Notes: generated by a model from the letters alone, not told the origin. A DNA stretch of 64,000 nt from Sphagnum compactum (GCA_965153455.1 OZ234497.1:1488001-1552000), one strand, 5' to 3'; positions 32,729-44,799 are shown, counted from the stretch's first letter. Numbers and translations are program-made.

Positions 32729-35388
32729 TCATGGTAAACCAGTCGCATGACCACCAGCTGTCATTGTTGTTGAAGTCTTCAGGAATCGCATGCGAATTGG
32801 GGTTGACAGTTTCCACATGATTTTTGCAAGAGTGAGCATGCAAATTGTTCCACCTAAACAAACTGTGATGATCATGCTAGTATCGTATTTTAGGAGAGGA
32901 GGTAGCACTGCAAAGCCAGCACTTGCAAAAGCACCAAGCACACAAACTACCGAGATCACTAAAAGAATGGTAGCTCGTATGAGGGATATTTCTACTGATT
33001 TGACTCGTCTTCCAATGAACTCATCTCGGAGGTTTGGCAAGGCTGCGTCTGCACCGGCCAAGACTGTTGCAATGGCTAAAAAGAAAGAGAGGCTGTTGAA
33101 CACCCAAAATATCTTGACATTTGCGTGGTCTTCACTGCAGCATATGATTCTGGTGTCTGAGGTGGGGCAGGAAAGGGTTGTGAGAAGTCGTAGTCTGGAA
33201 TGTAGCCTAGAGCGGGTTGTAACAAACCTGCAAAAGTGACGCTTGCAATTAATGCTGCACCAACCAGAAGAGCATTTGCAGCATCCACAAACACTTGCCT
33301 ATCCCTGTATAATCTGTCAACAAAATCTTTCACCTCAGGTCGCTCTAGCAACACCTTCTCGATCTCTTTCATGTTGGCTTCTGTAGCAATTTGGATGGGA
33401 GTTCGGCTATCTGTATATTCTTCGGTGGCCCTGATGCGATTTCCTGGATCATCAAAACACAAGGCTTTCACGACTCCCAATTTCTCTTCTTTAATAGCAC
33501 ACAACAATGGCGTCCTATTCTTGTTGTCCTTGGCGTTGACATCCAGGTTGTGATGAAGCAAAAGTTGTTTTACAGCTTCCACATGGCCTCCCAGAGCAGC
33601 AAAATGAAGAGGTGACGCGACCAGGTCTTGGTGAGCAACCAATTCAATTGAACCATTTGCATCCACCTCTGGATGCCACTTCAAAACATATCGGATGATT
33701 GTGAAGTAATTCTTGCTTGCAGCTACCGCTAATAACACGCTCTCATGGCTGGAGGATTGGATGCTAGTTTGAGCAAATGTTTGTGTTCTCAAACCTAATA
33801 TCTGCAAGAGTTGAACTGCTATTTCCTTCTTATTATGCTCTGTGGCCACACTGAGTAAGTCCTCAAATATACTCATTTGCTTCTCGCAGTTAAGGGGCGT
33901 GAACGGCTCCCCTTTCTCTACCAACAGCTTCACCACCTCCAAGTCACCTTTCCGTATAGAATGGTCAAGTGGTGCAAGCCATTCGTTGCAGAACGTGAAC
34001 GGCTCTCCTACATTCTCTAATTTCTCTAGCAACAGCTTCAGCACCCCCGAGTGACCATTCTGTATAGAATAGTCAAATGGTGAAAGTCCTTTCGTGTCCA
34101 AGGGAGCAACATGGATCCCTGCCCACTTCAGAAGGAGATCCACTATTTCCGTGTGCCCCTTCATGGCAGCGAAATGTAGAGGTGTGAGGTTGCCTGCAGT
34201 GGGTAGCTCCTTGGGTGCTTTTATGGACAAATTTGGCCTACACAGATAGAAATGGTCGGACTCCCATGGCTTGAGTCCGCTTGGAGGGGACGCATTTACA
34301 GTAGCGCCGATATTGGCATCCATGCTCGGCAGGTGAGGAAGCAATTCTACCATGCCTGTGTGTCCCCTTCGAAGAGCCAAATGAATTGGTGTAAAACCAT
34401 GACAGTCAACACCAGTGACACTCATACCTGTAGGGCACTTTTCCAACAAGAGCTTCAGCATTTCCACGGATCCTTCTTCTGCTATGTAGTGTAGTGCAGT
34501 TCGGTTTAGAACATCTGTGGAATTCACGAAGGTGACCAAGTTATGACCTCTCACTTCAAGTTCTGCGAACAGTACATCGATAAGTTTGCACCTCCTCTCT
34601 GGAGTTGGTATATTTCGAAACCAAGCTGGAAATGGTGATTGTTATTCTGCCAGTTCATGCAATGCCGTGAACCCATCAATGGATCTTGCTAAAAGCTGCA
34701 CTGGTTTGACTTTGAGCAGCTCGGAGATTGCATCTACATCCGTCAGCCTTGAATATAAATGCAGTGGTGTCCGCCCCGCGTTGTTTGTGGGATTCCAATC
34801 TATATCCGTCCTTTGGGAGAGGATTATTGTACTTAGAGGTGTAACCGTAGCTCGATGCAAAGCAGTTTGACCGTGGGTATCAGTTGCATTCACGTCGACT
34901 CTGGGATCCGCTAACAAGACCCGTGCAACCTTCAGGCTGTGTGATTGAATAGCCCTGATCAGTGGCGTATATTCCAAGTCCGTATGTCCACGGCAGTTCA
35001 CATCCACGCCCGACTGAGTTAGCGCTGCAACAGCCTTCGCCTCGTCATCCGATTCCGCTGCCTCTAGGAGATCCAAATTCGCCTGCTCGTTTGTTGTGGC
35101 TACCGATGTTGTTGTAATGGCCTTCGCCTCGCCATCCGATTTCGCTGTCTCCATGAGATCCAAATTCGCCTGGTGGTTGGTTGTGGCTTCCGAAGTTGCT
35201 GCAGCAGCGTTCGCCTCTTCATCCGATTTCGTTGCCTCCACGAGATCAAAAATCGGCTGCTGCTTTGTTGTGACTACTGAAGTTGCTGCCATGACCTGAG
35301 TCTCGTCATCCGATGTTGTTGGCTCCACGAGATATGTATTCGCTTGCTGCTTTGTTGTTGTGGCGGCGGAAGTTGAAGCCATGGTCAC
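32729..35388 (-). pseudogene. ANK2: ankyrin/PGG membrane protein pseudogene
   Basis: Minus-strand paralogue of ANK1 and ANK3. The start is MASTSAATT at about 35380 (an extra in-frame ATG lies two codons upstream). Four degenerate 29-residue repeats follow (about 35050-35370), then ankyrin repeats (TPLIRAIQS, TALHRATVT, TALHYIAEEG, TPIHLALRRGH, TPLHFAAMKGH) and the PGG domain (VDAANALLVGAALIASVTFA). Only two lesions were found. One is a CAA-to-TAA stop at 34642-34644 in the HELAE stretch. The other is a one-base loss at about 33128 inside PGG that shifts VKKHANVKAFW out of frame. The residual 492-residue frame (33076-34554) keeps most ankyrin repeats. The gene is therefore young but broken. 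Confidence 0.88.
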
Positions 35389-35625
35389 GTAAGGTAAGAC
35401 CGCTACTTCAACAAAGAGAGGTGAAGAGAAGACTTCCGCTTTTGCTACTCCCTACTCAATCTTGTCTTGAAAATTGCCGGAATGCGGGTCAAGATTCCAG
35501 AGTGGATCAGGGGTCCCCAACTTCAAATATGGAGAACTAGGAAGGAGAGGCTATCAAACCAAATGGGCCAGAAGTTGTAAAGTGATTCCCTAGCTCCTGA
35601 CAGTAGCATGGAACTGTTAAATCAA
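35389..35625 (-). promoter_or_regulatory. Probable 5' UTR/promoter-proximal region of ANK2
   Basis: Homologous to 39540-39770 upstream of ANK3 (shared words GAGAAGA.CTT, ATTGCC, GGATCAGGG.TCCCC, CTCAGAAGTT/GGCCAGAAGTT). Conservation across two gene copies but not ANK1 suggests the original 5' end of this gene family. No TATA box was identified with confidence. Confidence 0.4.
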
Positions 35626-36020
35626 TTGACAATAACACGTTTAGCATTAAAGGGGGATGAGCTTTGTACCTTTTCAAAAGAATTCTCATGTTCATCAAGT
35701 ACATTTTCCACACCCAAATACGTCTCCAATGGTACTTCATTCAACTTCCACAAACCCAAAATAGTGTAGTAAGCAGGGTGTTTTATAATTTTGTCAGGTA
35801 GCTGAACTTGTGGATTTTGCAAAACATTAGCGTTTTTTTTTTCTTGAATTTCCACTAAAAACCGAAAATCTCTAATTTTTCCAAATTGTTTTTCTGCAAG
35901 TGTGGAAAACTCATGGGTACCTACTGGTAATAAGCAAATGACGATTCCATCTGAATACATATCAAATGGACCACTCTTGCAATTTTGCAAGGTTGGTGGG
36001 GGGGGGGGGGGAGATGCCAC
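35626..36020 (-). CDS. Unrecognised minus-strand open frame
   Basis: The frame opens with MASPPPPPP, produced by a poly-G run at 36000-36012, and continues with a natural-looking sequence (GPFDMYSDGIVICLLP, then YYTILGLWKLNEVPLETYLG). It ends at 35622, just inside the ANK2 upstream region. I do not recognise a domain. The start in a homopolymer is suspect, so this may be an exon with an upstream splice site or chance. Confidence 0.25.
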
Positions 36021-36229
36021 TCAAGTCCATGACAGGTGGGGTGGGGACATATTTACCACATTAGTTGGTTCGCTTTAGTATGTCAGGTGTTGTTGGCTGG
36101 AGTGAACCAGTAGCCACCAATGCACTAGTTCAGGGTGACGTTGTTCAAGTTGTTTTGGGGATGAACCAAAAACACATCCTTTTCCTCTGCTCAGGGATTT
36201 TTCAGCCTCTTTCTCTGCCCCAAAATTTT

Positions 36230-36540
36230 CCCCTCCTACTTACTTCCCCCCCCCCCCCTTCCTACCTACCTCTCTTATCTCCCTCACCTCATTTCTCGCT
36301 CACTCCATCTCCAAAGTTCAGGAGGGCTCTCAAGCTTGAATAGCACAGAGCTTTGAGGAGACATAGACACAAGGCTTGAGGAAGGTGGAGAGCTCAACGT
36401 TGAAAGAATGTGAAAAGGAGAAAACAAGAAGAGCACTTCATCCCAAATGCAAAAACAAGAGAAAAAAGGTACGCTCCCTCCTTTCTCTGCATTTTTTTTT
36501 TTCTCTATGGTTTTTTTTTTTTTCTTCTTTTTGCTATGGG
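36230..36540. repeat. Low-complexity C-rich and T-rich stretch
   Basis: Poly-C at about 36247-36259, then CTACCTACCTCTC, then A-rich and T-rich runs (36492-36532). ORFs here are compositional artefacts. Confidence 0.7.
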
Positions 36541-36976
36541 ATTTCTCGGGCATTTTGGGTTTAGGCTCCCCTGGTTGCTCACTGGTGAAGGACTCTGGAT
36601 GTTTTTCTAACTTTCTGAACTCCAGTGTCCGCAACACTCATATTTTCCCGCTTTATCAAGCAGCTTCATTTACCACATCAGTGTCAAAAGGTGAGAGAGT
36701 AATCAGGGGCTTACCACTTGTGTAGGAGCTCTACTTAACTGCACATTAGGAAAATCTACATCTACCATATTTCATTCTTTGAGCTGAGCTTGAGCCCTAC
36801 TTGTAGTGCTCAGAGATGCACCACATGGAGTCGAGGAAAATTGATTCAAGAATTTAGAATATTAGGTCCATATGAGAACACGAACATTTGTCAATGCCCT
36901 TCTGCAGGGCTTTCTTGTGAATTTTACTCCTTTCTTGAATTTTCTGTCATTTGCATGCAGTCCAATATGAATAAAT
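36530..36976. repeat. 3' flank of ANK3 (duplicate of 3660-4092)
   Basis: Matches the distal 3' flank of ANK1. Here it joins the coding end directly through GTCCAATATGAATAAATTCATGG, so about 600 bp present in ANK1 are missing. This suggests a deletion in the ANK3 unit. Confidence 0.8.
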
Positions 36977-39538
36977 TCATGGTAAACCAGTTGCATCACC
37001 ACCACCTGCCATTGTTGTTGAAGTCTTTAGGAATTGCATGCGAATTAGGGTTGACAGTTTCCATATGATGTTTGCAAGAGTGAGGATGCAAATTGTTCCA
37101 CCTAAACAAACTGTGATGATCATACTAGTATCATATTTTAGGAGAGGAGGTAGCACTGCAAAGCCAGCACTTGCAAAAGCACCAAGCACACAAACCACCG
37201 AGATCACTAAAAGAATGGTAGCTCGTATGAGGGCTCTCTCTACTGATTTGACTCGTCTTCCAATGAAGCTGTCTTGGAAGTTTGGCAAGGCTGCGTCTGC
37301 ACCGGACAAGACTGTTGCAATGGCAAAAAAGAAAGAGAGGCTGTTGAACACCCAAAATGCTTTGACATTTGCATGCTTCTTCACTGCAGCATATGATTCT
37401 GGTGTCTGAGGTGGGGCAGGAAAGGGTTGTGAGAAGTCGTAGTCTGGAATGTAGCCTAGAGGGGGTTGTAACCAACCTGCAAAAGTGACGCTTGCAATCA
37501 ATGCTGCACCAATGAGAAGAGCATTTGCAGCATCCACAAGCACTTGCCTATCCCTGTATAATCTGTCAACAAAATCTTTCACCTCAGGTCGCTCTAGTAA
37601 CACCTTCTCAATCTCTTTCATGTTAGCTTCTGTAGCAATTTGGATGGGAGTTCGGGCATCTGTATATTCTTCAGTGGCCCTGATGCGTTTTGCTGGATCA
37701 TCAAAACACAAGGCTTTCACGACTCTCAATCTGTTTTTTTTAATAGCACACAACAATGGCGTCCTACCCTTGTTGTCCGTGGCGTTGACATCCAGGTTGT
37801 GATGAAGCAAAAGTTCTTTTACAGCTTCCACATGGCCTTCCAGAGCAGCAAAATGAAGAGGTGGGGCAACCAGGTCTTGGTGAGCAACCAATCCAATTGA
37901 AGCATTTGCATTCACCTCTGGATGCCAGTGCAAAACATATTGGATGATTTTGGAGTAATTCTCCCTTGCAGCTATAGCTAATAACTTGCTCTGATTGCTG
38001 GAGAGTGGGGTGCTAGTTCGAGCAAATGGTTGTGTTCTCAAACATAATGTATCCAAGAGATTAAGTGCTATTTCCTTCTTATTATGCTCTGTAGCCACAT
38101 GTAGTAAGTTTTCGAACATACTCATTTGATTCTTGCAGTTGAGGGGCGTGAACGGCTCCCCTTTCTCTACCAAGAGCTTCACCACCTCCAAGTCACCTTT
38201 CTGTATAGAATGGTAAAGTGGTGCAAGCCATTTGTAGCAGAACGTGAACGGCTCTCCTATATTCTCTAATTTCTCTAGCAACAGCTTCAGCACCCCAAAG
38301 TGACCATTCTGTATAGAATAGTCAAACGGTGAAAGTTCTTTCGTGTCCAAGGGAGCAACATGGATCCCTGGCCACTTCAGAAGTAGATCCACTATTTCCG
38401 TGTGCCCATCCATGGCAGCAAAATGTAGAGGTGTGAGGTTGGCTGCAGTGGGTACCTCCTTGGGTGCTTTTGAGGACAAATCTGGCCTACACAGAATGAA
38501 ATCATCGGATTCCCATGCCTGGAGTCCACTTGGAGGGGACGCATTTACAGTAGCGGCAACATTCGCATCCATGCTCGGCACGGTAAGAAGCAATTCTACC
38601 ACGACTGTGTGTCCCCTTCGAACAGCCAAATGAAGTGGTGTAAAACCATGACAGTCAACACCAGTGACACTCATACCTGTAGGGCACTTTTCCAACAAGA
38701 GCTTCAGCATTTCCACGGATCCTTCTTCTGCTAAGTAGTGCAGCGCAGATCGGTTTAGAATATCTGTGGCATTCACGAACGTGACCAAGTTATGGCCTCT
38801 CGCTTCAAGCAATTTGAACAGTTCATCGACAAATGCGCACCTCAGCGCTTCAGATGTTCTTGGATAGTAAGTTGGAAAAGGTGATTGTTGTTCTGCCTGT
38901 TCATGCAATGTCGTGAACCCATCAATGGATCTTGCTAAGAAGTTCACTGATTCGATTGTGCTCAGCTTCTGTATTTCTCCTAGACCACTTAGCCTTGCCA
39001 GGTGAAGCAGTGGTGTTCGACCGGTGTCGTCAACGACGTTCCAATTTATATCCGTCCTTTGGGAGTCGATTATTGCTGTTAGAAGTTCTTTCCGACTTCG
39101 ATGCAAAGCAGTTAGACCGTTGAAATCAGCTGCATTCACGTCGACTCTGGGATCCGCTAACAAGACCCGTGCAACCTTCACGCTATCTGATTGAATAGCC
39201 TGGATCAGTGGCGTAAAATGAGATCCAGAATACCCACGGCAGTTCACATCCACGCCCGACTGAGTTAGCGCTGCAACAGCCTTCGCCTCGTCATCCGATT
39301 TCGCTGCCTCTAGGAGATCCAAAGTTGCCTGCTGCTTTGTTGTGGCTACCGACGTTGTTGTAGTGGCCTTCGCCTCGCCATCCGATTTCGCTGCCTCCAT
39401 GAGATCCAAATTTGCCCGCTGGTTTGTTGTGGCTACCGGAGTTGCTGCAGGAGCCTTCGCATCGTCATCCTATTTTGCTGCCTCCGTGGTATCCAAATTC
39501 GCCTGCTGTTCTGTTGTGGCTGCGGAAGTTGAAGCCAT
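36977..39538 (-). CDS. ANK3: ankyrin-repeat/PGG-domain membrane protein, nearly intact
   Basis: Plant ankyrin/PGG (ACD6-like) proteins sit in membranes; several act in defence and stress signalling. The longest frame, 810 residues (ATG at 39409), has 29-residue repeats at 1-45. Ankyrin repeats fill about 46-600 (TPLIQAIQS, ALHYLAEEG, TPLHLAVRRGH, TPLHFAAMDGH, PLHFAALEGH, TPLLCAIK). The PGG domain covers about 608-785, with likely membrane helices at 627-645, 683-702, 727-752 and 764-783. The homologous family start, MASTSAATT at 39536-39538, is also present, but codon 23 is TAG (39470-39472) where the paralogues have TCG. Translation must therefore begin downstream or the gene is a very recent pseudogene. 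The N-terminal repeats vary in number between copies, so their partial loss may be tolerated. Confidence 0.8.
39240..39530 (-). repeat. 87-bp coding repeats at ANK3 N terminus (3 units)
   Basis: Each unit encodes 29 residues of the type ATTNQ.ANLDLMEAAKSD.EA. The unit's LLEAAKSDDEAKAVAAL matches the start of the first ankyrin repeat, so the array seems to have grown out of the ankyrin N-cap. ANK1 (about 6990-7350) and ANK2 (about 35015-35375) have four units each. Confidence 0.8.
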
Positions 39539-39539
39539 G

Positions 39540-39770
39540 GTGAGGTAAGACCGCCGTGGTGAGGTAAGAGCTGAAGAGAAGAACTTACGTCTTTGCTCGT
39601 CACTACTCAAGTTTCTCGTGAGAATTGCCAAAACGCGCGTCAAGCTTCCACAGCGGATCAGGGATCCCCGACTTCAGATGTGAGAGGGACAGACGAGGAC
39701 GCCTCAAACCGCTCAGAAGTTCTAAAGTGAGTAGCCCCGCACAACATAGTACCGAAGTGTTCAATCAACG
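39540..39770 (-). promoter_or_regulatory. Probable 5' UTR/promoter-proximal region of ANK3
   Basis: Homologous to 35389-35625 upstream of ANK2. A plus-strand open frame across 39625-40092 shares this homology, so it is more likely a chance frame over the gene's upstream region than a gene. Confidence 0.4.
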
Positions 39771-40220
39771 TCGAACGGGTTACGAAATTCGCTCGAATGC
39801 GTCGAATGGGGTACAGATTCTACGACTGTTTCGGCATATTCGCATCTATGAGATGATATTTCGAGAGACTTTTGCGGTAGAAAACCGGGCAAGGGAACGA
39901 TCTCAGCAGGATCATCCCGCTACAATTTGTCAAGTACTATGCTGCTGCAATCGGACCTTCTACGCTGGCATCCTGCAGGCACCTGGCAAGCGTGATGGTG
40001 GAATCGAATCCCCGAGTAACCATGTCATGCAAGCAATCAGATGCTTCCCACGATGGCCAACGGAGCTAGAGTGGGACGCAGCGAATGGTTGATCAAAAGA
40101 TGTGGGAATCCCGAGTCCGAGTCCACCGTGCGCGGGGGGCAAAGAAAGGAGATGGAACCTGCTCGCTCACGTTAGGGTGTATCCCCCATTGAAAAGGAGG
40201 CAAGTACCTAGTAGTAGGTA
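39771..40220. other. Target-site region left of copia B
   Basis: Higher GC than the window average, with CG dinucleotides. No domain found. The sequence resumes at 45138 on the other side of the transposon. Confidence 0.35.
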
Positions 40221-40225
40221 GAGTG

Positions 40226-40547
40226 TGTTGAAATCAGCTGTCGGGTTAATGACAGGTTAGCCAGGCACGTGATAGCAATCATAAGGATTTCGACACCCGA
40301 ATGACTGGAACATTGAATAGTCTACATCTGGAGCCGCTTAGTTACGTGTAGAAGTTTCAAAAGTTCCTTCTAGAAGATTCGATAAGTAGCGTACCCTTGT
40401 CGCGTGCTCGTAGGTTCTATAAGCCAGACCGAAAGGATATAAAGCAGCAAGTCGAGTAGCGAGGGGTGTTGGGACTTTGACTTGCGAACTTGTAATGTTA
40501 TGCATCATTCCTAAAGTTTGTTGTTGTGCAACCTGCGATTCTTAACA
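40226..40547 (+). repeat. copia B 5' LTR
   Basis: A 322-bp direct repeat of 44811-45132. It holds a TATA box, TATAAAG, at 40438-40444, so transcription would start about 30 bp further on, within the LTR. Confidence 0.95.
40438..40444 (+). promoter_or_regulatory. TATA box in copia B LTR
   Basis: TATAAAG inside GGATATAAAGCAGC, conserved in both LTRs. Confidence 0.6.
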
Positions 40548-40561
40548 GGTTATGGGCCCAC
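40548..40561 (+). promoter_or_regulatory. copia B primer-binding site (initiator tRNA-Met anticodon arm)
   Basis: GGTTATGGGCCCAC starts immediately after the LTR. It is the complement of the anticodon arm of plant initiator tRNA-Met (GUGGGCCCAUAACC), as I recall that tRNA. Drosophila copia is known to prime from a cleaved tRNA-Met half at this same internal position. Most plant copia elements instead use the tRNA 3' end (TGGTATCAGAGC). Confidence 0.75.
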
Positions 40562-40732
40562 GGCGCTAGGAGCTTTAGGGGTGGTAATTGTGTCAGCCAT
40601 AGTGAGCAAGTTGACGCTAGGGTTGGTAGAGGTTTTGTGGTGAAGGCGCTCGCCTGGATAATCACCGAAGACAAAGTCTAAGCACTAGAGTGTGCTCAGC
40701 CTTGACGTTGGAAGAAGCTTGGCTCAGGAAAG

Positions 40733-43700
40733 ATGGCAGACGTTAAGATGAGCATAGATCCGCTAAATGGCGAAAACTATGCGGTGTGGTCCCAGAGGAT
40801 GGAGATGCTCCTTGTCCACAAGAAGCTGTGGAAAGGGGTGACAGAACCTGAGGCAGACGCTGATAGGTCTGCAGAAGCAAAGGCTTTGATTGGACTGAAT
40901 GTTACGGAGCAATACCTGGGACGTGTTGTAGCTGCAAGGAACGTCAAACAAGCATGGGATGAGCTAGAGAAGGTGTTCAGGGGCAAGACCACGGCCCGAA
41001 AACTGCAGCTGAAAAGGGAGCTGATGACTCTCAAACAAGAGTCAGGAGAGCCTGTGGCAAAGTACATCGGCAGAGCAAAGGACTTAGAGAGGGAGCTGCT
41101 TGCTGTAGGAGCTGAGGTAAAGCCAGAGGACCTCGCTATGAGTGTGATTACCGGTTTGTCAAAGGAGTTTGACACGTTGGTAACTGTTTTGGTGGCAGCA
41201 CACGTAGTCAAGTCAGTAGATGAGATGCTCCCACAGCTGCAAATCCATGAGCAGACTGAGAGGTTGAAGGCAAGCTCGCTTGACCTGGATGAGAAGGAGT
41301 CAACGACTGCGGTAGCCTATGCTGCTAGGAAAGGAGGCAGTGGGAAGGGCAAGAAAGCATCCATGAGGTGCCACAAGTGTGGCGAGCTTGGGCACTTTGA
41401 GAGGGAGTGCCGCAAGGGTTCTCAGGGGTCAGAGGGGTCTAGAAAGTCGAGTAAGAAAGGGTGCTTCACTTGCGGAAGCCCGGACCACATGAAGAGGGAC
41501 TGCCCTAAGAGGGCAAAGTCTAAAAGCAGCCAGGGGGTTGCCTTCACTACGGCGGAAGAAGCAGATCCTGGACAGTGGTTTCTGGACTCGGGGGCAAGTC
41601 AGCACATGACTGGGGACAAGAGCCTGTTCAAAACCCTGAAGCCGCTTAAAGGATGGAGAGCGGGAGATCAAGTTTGGCAACAAAGGGGTGCTCAAGGCGA
41701 CGGGAGTTGGCACGGTGGAGCTACGGTGTCTAACACCAGTTGGTGAGCGGGTCAACACTCTCTGTGAGGTGATGTTTGTCCCAGTAGTTGCAGAGAACCT
41801 CTTTTCTGTGAGTAGGGCAACTGAGCTTGGAGCGGAGTTTGTCTTTAAGCGGGGAGTGTGCCAAGTGTTCATGAGAAATGAGGTCATGCTGCGAGCGGAG
41901 CAGAAAGGGGGCATGTTTGCAATCTGCCAGCCGGGGTTGTCTTGGAAAGACTCGTGCTTGCTTGTGAGAGAAGCTGAGAGTCCGAAGCTGTGGCATAGAA
42001 AACTTGGGCACAAGGGGTATGAAAACCTGGCAAAGATGGCTGAGGAGGAGCTAGTCTCGGGTGTCCAAGTGAGCGGAAAGGCGTTCAGAGAAAAGAAAAC
42101 CTTGGTGTGCGAACCATGTATCCTAGGGAAACAGACTCGTGAGTCCTTTCCAAAGGAATCAGTGTCAGAAGAAAGCACAGAGCCGCTTCAGCTAGTGCAC
42201 ATGGACGTGTGCAGACCTATGCCAAAGGCGTCAAAGGGGGGCAGCAAATACCTAGCAACCTTCTTGGACGATTACAGCAAGCTGTCTATGGTGTAACCTT
42301 TGAAGAAAAAGAGCGACGTTGTAGCCGTCACAAAAGGGGTACTAGCGCGCTTGGAGCTGCAAAATGGGAAGAAAGTCAAAGCAGTGCAAACGGACAGAGG
42401 GGGTGAGTATGTCAACGAAAAGATGACCACCCTTCTGAGCAAGAGAGGTATCGCGCACAGAAAGACAGCTGGATACTTGCCTGAACAGAACGGATCAGCA
42501 GAGCGGTTGAACAGGGACCTGCAAGAAAAGGGGAGGGCAATGCTAGAAGACTTGAGGCTTGGAGAAGAGCTGTGGGCAGAGGCCATGGTGACCGCCAACT
42601 ATACCCGCAATCGGCTGCCCTCAAGAGTGCACGGGAACACACCCTGGGAGAAGTTCTTTGTGGAAAAGCCGGACGTGAGTCACATGCGTGTGTTTGGGGC
42701 ACGTGCATACATGCACATCCCCAAGGAAAACAAGAAGAAAATGCAATCAGTCAGTGAGAGAGGGGTGTTTGTGGGGTATGAGCCGGACTGCAAAGCCTAT
42801 AGGGTGCTGCGGGAAAGAGATGGGCGGATCTTGGTGTCTCGTGACGTCATCGTCGACGAAAAGCCTGCCTTCGGGACCATTGAGCTGAGCTCTGGCTCGA
42901 AGGAGGAGGAGGAGGGTGCTCGTGGCCTTAGCCATGTGAGCCCTCCAACTCAGATGGGTGCAGGAGATATCCCTACGGGGAAGTCTGGCACTCAGCCCAG
43001 TGTAGGAAATATCCCTATGGGGAAGTCTGGCACTGGGAGAGCCCATCAGGAGTCCTTACACGGGGAGCAACAGCAAGCCAAAAACTCCCTCTCCAAATCG
43101 ACCTAGAGGACAAGGAGGATGGTGAAGAGCAAGAGCTGCAAAGAAACCTTGCTCGTGAAAAGAAGACACCTGCAAGGTATCGGGCAAACCTTGCAATTGA
43201 GGGGAGCAACCCAAGGGGATCGGGGGAGCATCATGAGCCGCAAACATACCAAGAAGCTGTTTCGGGGGAGGAGAGTGAGCTTTGGCAGAAAAACATGGAC
43301 GAAGAGATGCGCTCGCTCTTAGAGAACGGCACCTGGGAGCTGGTGGAAAGGCCGAAAGGGGTAAAACCAATCCCTATGAAGTGGGTTTACAAAGTCAAGC
43401 GGGACGCGCAAGGAAACGTTGAACGATACAAGTCTCGTTTGGTGGCAAAGGGTTTCCTGCAAAAGCAAGGGGTTGATTTCGAGGAGGTGTACGCCCCGGT
43501 GAGCAAGCACACAACTTTGAGAGCGCTGCTGGCGATTGTAGCGTAGCAAGACCTAGAGCTGCACCAGCTTGATGTGAAAACGGCCTTCCTCAACGGAGAG
43601 TTAGAGGAAGAAATTTATATGCAGCAGTCGCAGGGGTATGAGCAAGGGGGGCCGAATACAATGTGTCGTCTGCTGAGGGCTCTCTACAGACTGCGGCAGG

Positions 43701-44788
43701 CACCTCGGGCATGGCATCGGTGCCTTAAGAAGGTCTTGGAGGACCTTGAGTTTGTGGCATCAGTGCCTTAAGAAGTTCTTGGAGGACCTTGAGTTTGTGG
43801 CATCGTCTGCGGACGCTGCACTCTTCCGAGGCACAGTGGACGGTGAGACAATTTGGCTGCTTGTCTGGGTCGATGACATTCTAGTGGCAGCCCAAGGAGA
43901 GGAGCGAGTAGTAAAGGTGAAAGCGCATCTAACAGCCAAGTTTGACGTGTGGGATCTGGGGCCTGCCACCTACTTTCTGGGAATGGAGCTGTCACGTGAT
44001 CGAGAGGCACGGAGCCTGAAGCTAACCCAAAAGAAGCTGACGGGGGAGCTGATCAGCTGGTATGGATTGGCAGATGCACGCGCGCGCTCAGTGCCACTGG
44101 CAGCGGGGGAGAAACTTAGAAAGGAGGGGGAGCCCCTGGACACGGTGAGATTCCCTAATAGGGAGTGCGTGGGAAGTCTGCTTTACCTGAGCGTGTGCAC
44201 GCGCCCTGATATTGCTCAGGTTGTGGGGGCACTGGCGCGCTACATGGCAGCACCAACAGTGGTGCATTGGGAGGCCGCGCTTGGAGTAGTGCACTATCTT
44301 GTGGGGACTGCAGACTACAGCCTAACCTTCGGGGGGAGCAGTGAGACTCTTGTGGGCTATTGCAATGCGGACTACGCAGGAGACCTAGACTCGAGAAGGT
44401 CCACCTGATGTTTGGGGGAGCGGTGAGCTAGTTAAGCCGATTGCAGCCAACGGTGGCCGTGTCAACGATCGAAGCAGAGTATTTAAGCGCGGGGCAGGAA
44501 GTGAAAGAAGTGCTGTGGTTTTGAAAGCTAGGGGCGGATCCTGGGCTCGACCGGGGACATATTCAAATCTACTGCGACAACCAAGGAGCAATTCAGCTGC
44601 TGAAGCATCCTATTGCTTCTCAAAGGTCGAAGCACATTGATGTGATCCACCACTTTGCGAGGGAACGGGTGGCGCGCAAGGAAGTCAACTTCGTCTTCTG
44701 CAAAACGGAGGACATGAAGGCGGACATCCTGACCAAGGCCCTGGCACCAGGCAAATTCAAGAAGTGCAGGAAGGAGATAGGCATATAA
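40733..44788 (+). pseudogene. copia B gag-pol polyprotein, disrupted
   Basis: The start ATG at 40733 opens a 337-residue frame with the gag UBN2-type region (NGENYAVWSQRMEMLL) and two CCHC knuckles (CHKCGELGHFEREC at about 41369, CFTCGSPDHMKRDC at about 41462). The protease DSGASQHMTGD follows (about 41586). A frameshift at about 41670 leads to the integrase: zinc part with LWHRKLGHKGY and CEPCILGKQ, catalytic region with LVHMDV, QTDRGGEYVNE and PEQNGSAERLNRDL. A stop lies at 42294-42296. A further frameshift near 43100 leads to reverse transcriptase (MKWVYKVKRDAQGNVERYKS; VDDILVAAQ at about 43865-43895), with a stop at 43544-43546 and a 43-bp tandem duplication. RNase H (about 44340-44788) has a frameshift near 44403. 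The rest of the chain is well preserved. Confidence 0.92.
43715..43800. repeat. 43-bp tandem duplication in copia B reverse transcriptase
   Basis: Units 43715-43757 and 43758-43800 (CATCGGTGCCTTAAGAAGG / CATCAGTGCCTTAAGAAGT types) are adjacent. As 43 is not a multiple of three, the duplication by itself breaks the reverse transcriptase frame. Confidence 0.92.
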
Positions 44789-44799
44789 TAGTCATTCGT

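Noticed and set aside
39625-40092. 155-residue plus-strand frame near ANK3
   Set aside because: Its first part lies in the upstream region that is homologous between ANK2 and ANK3, where the frame is not conserved; no domain is seen.
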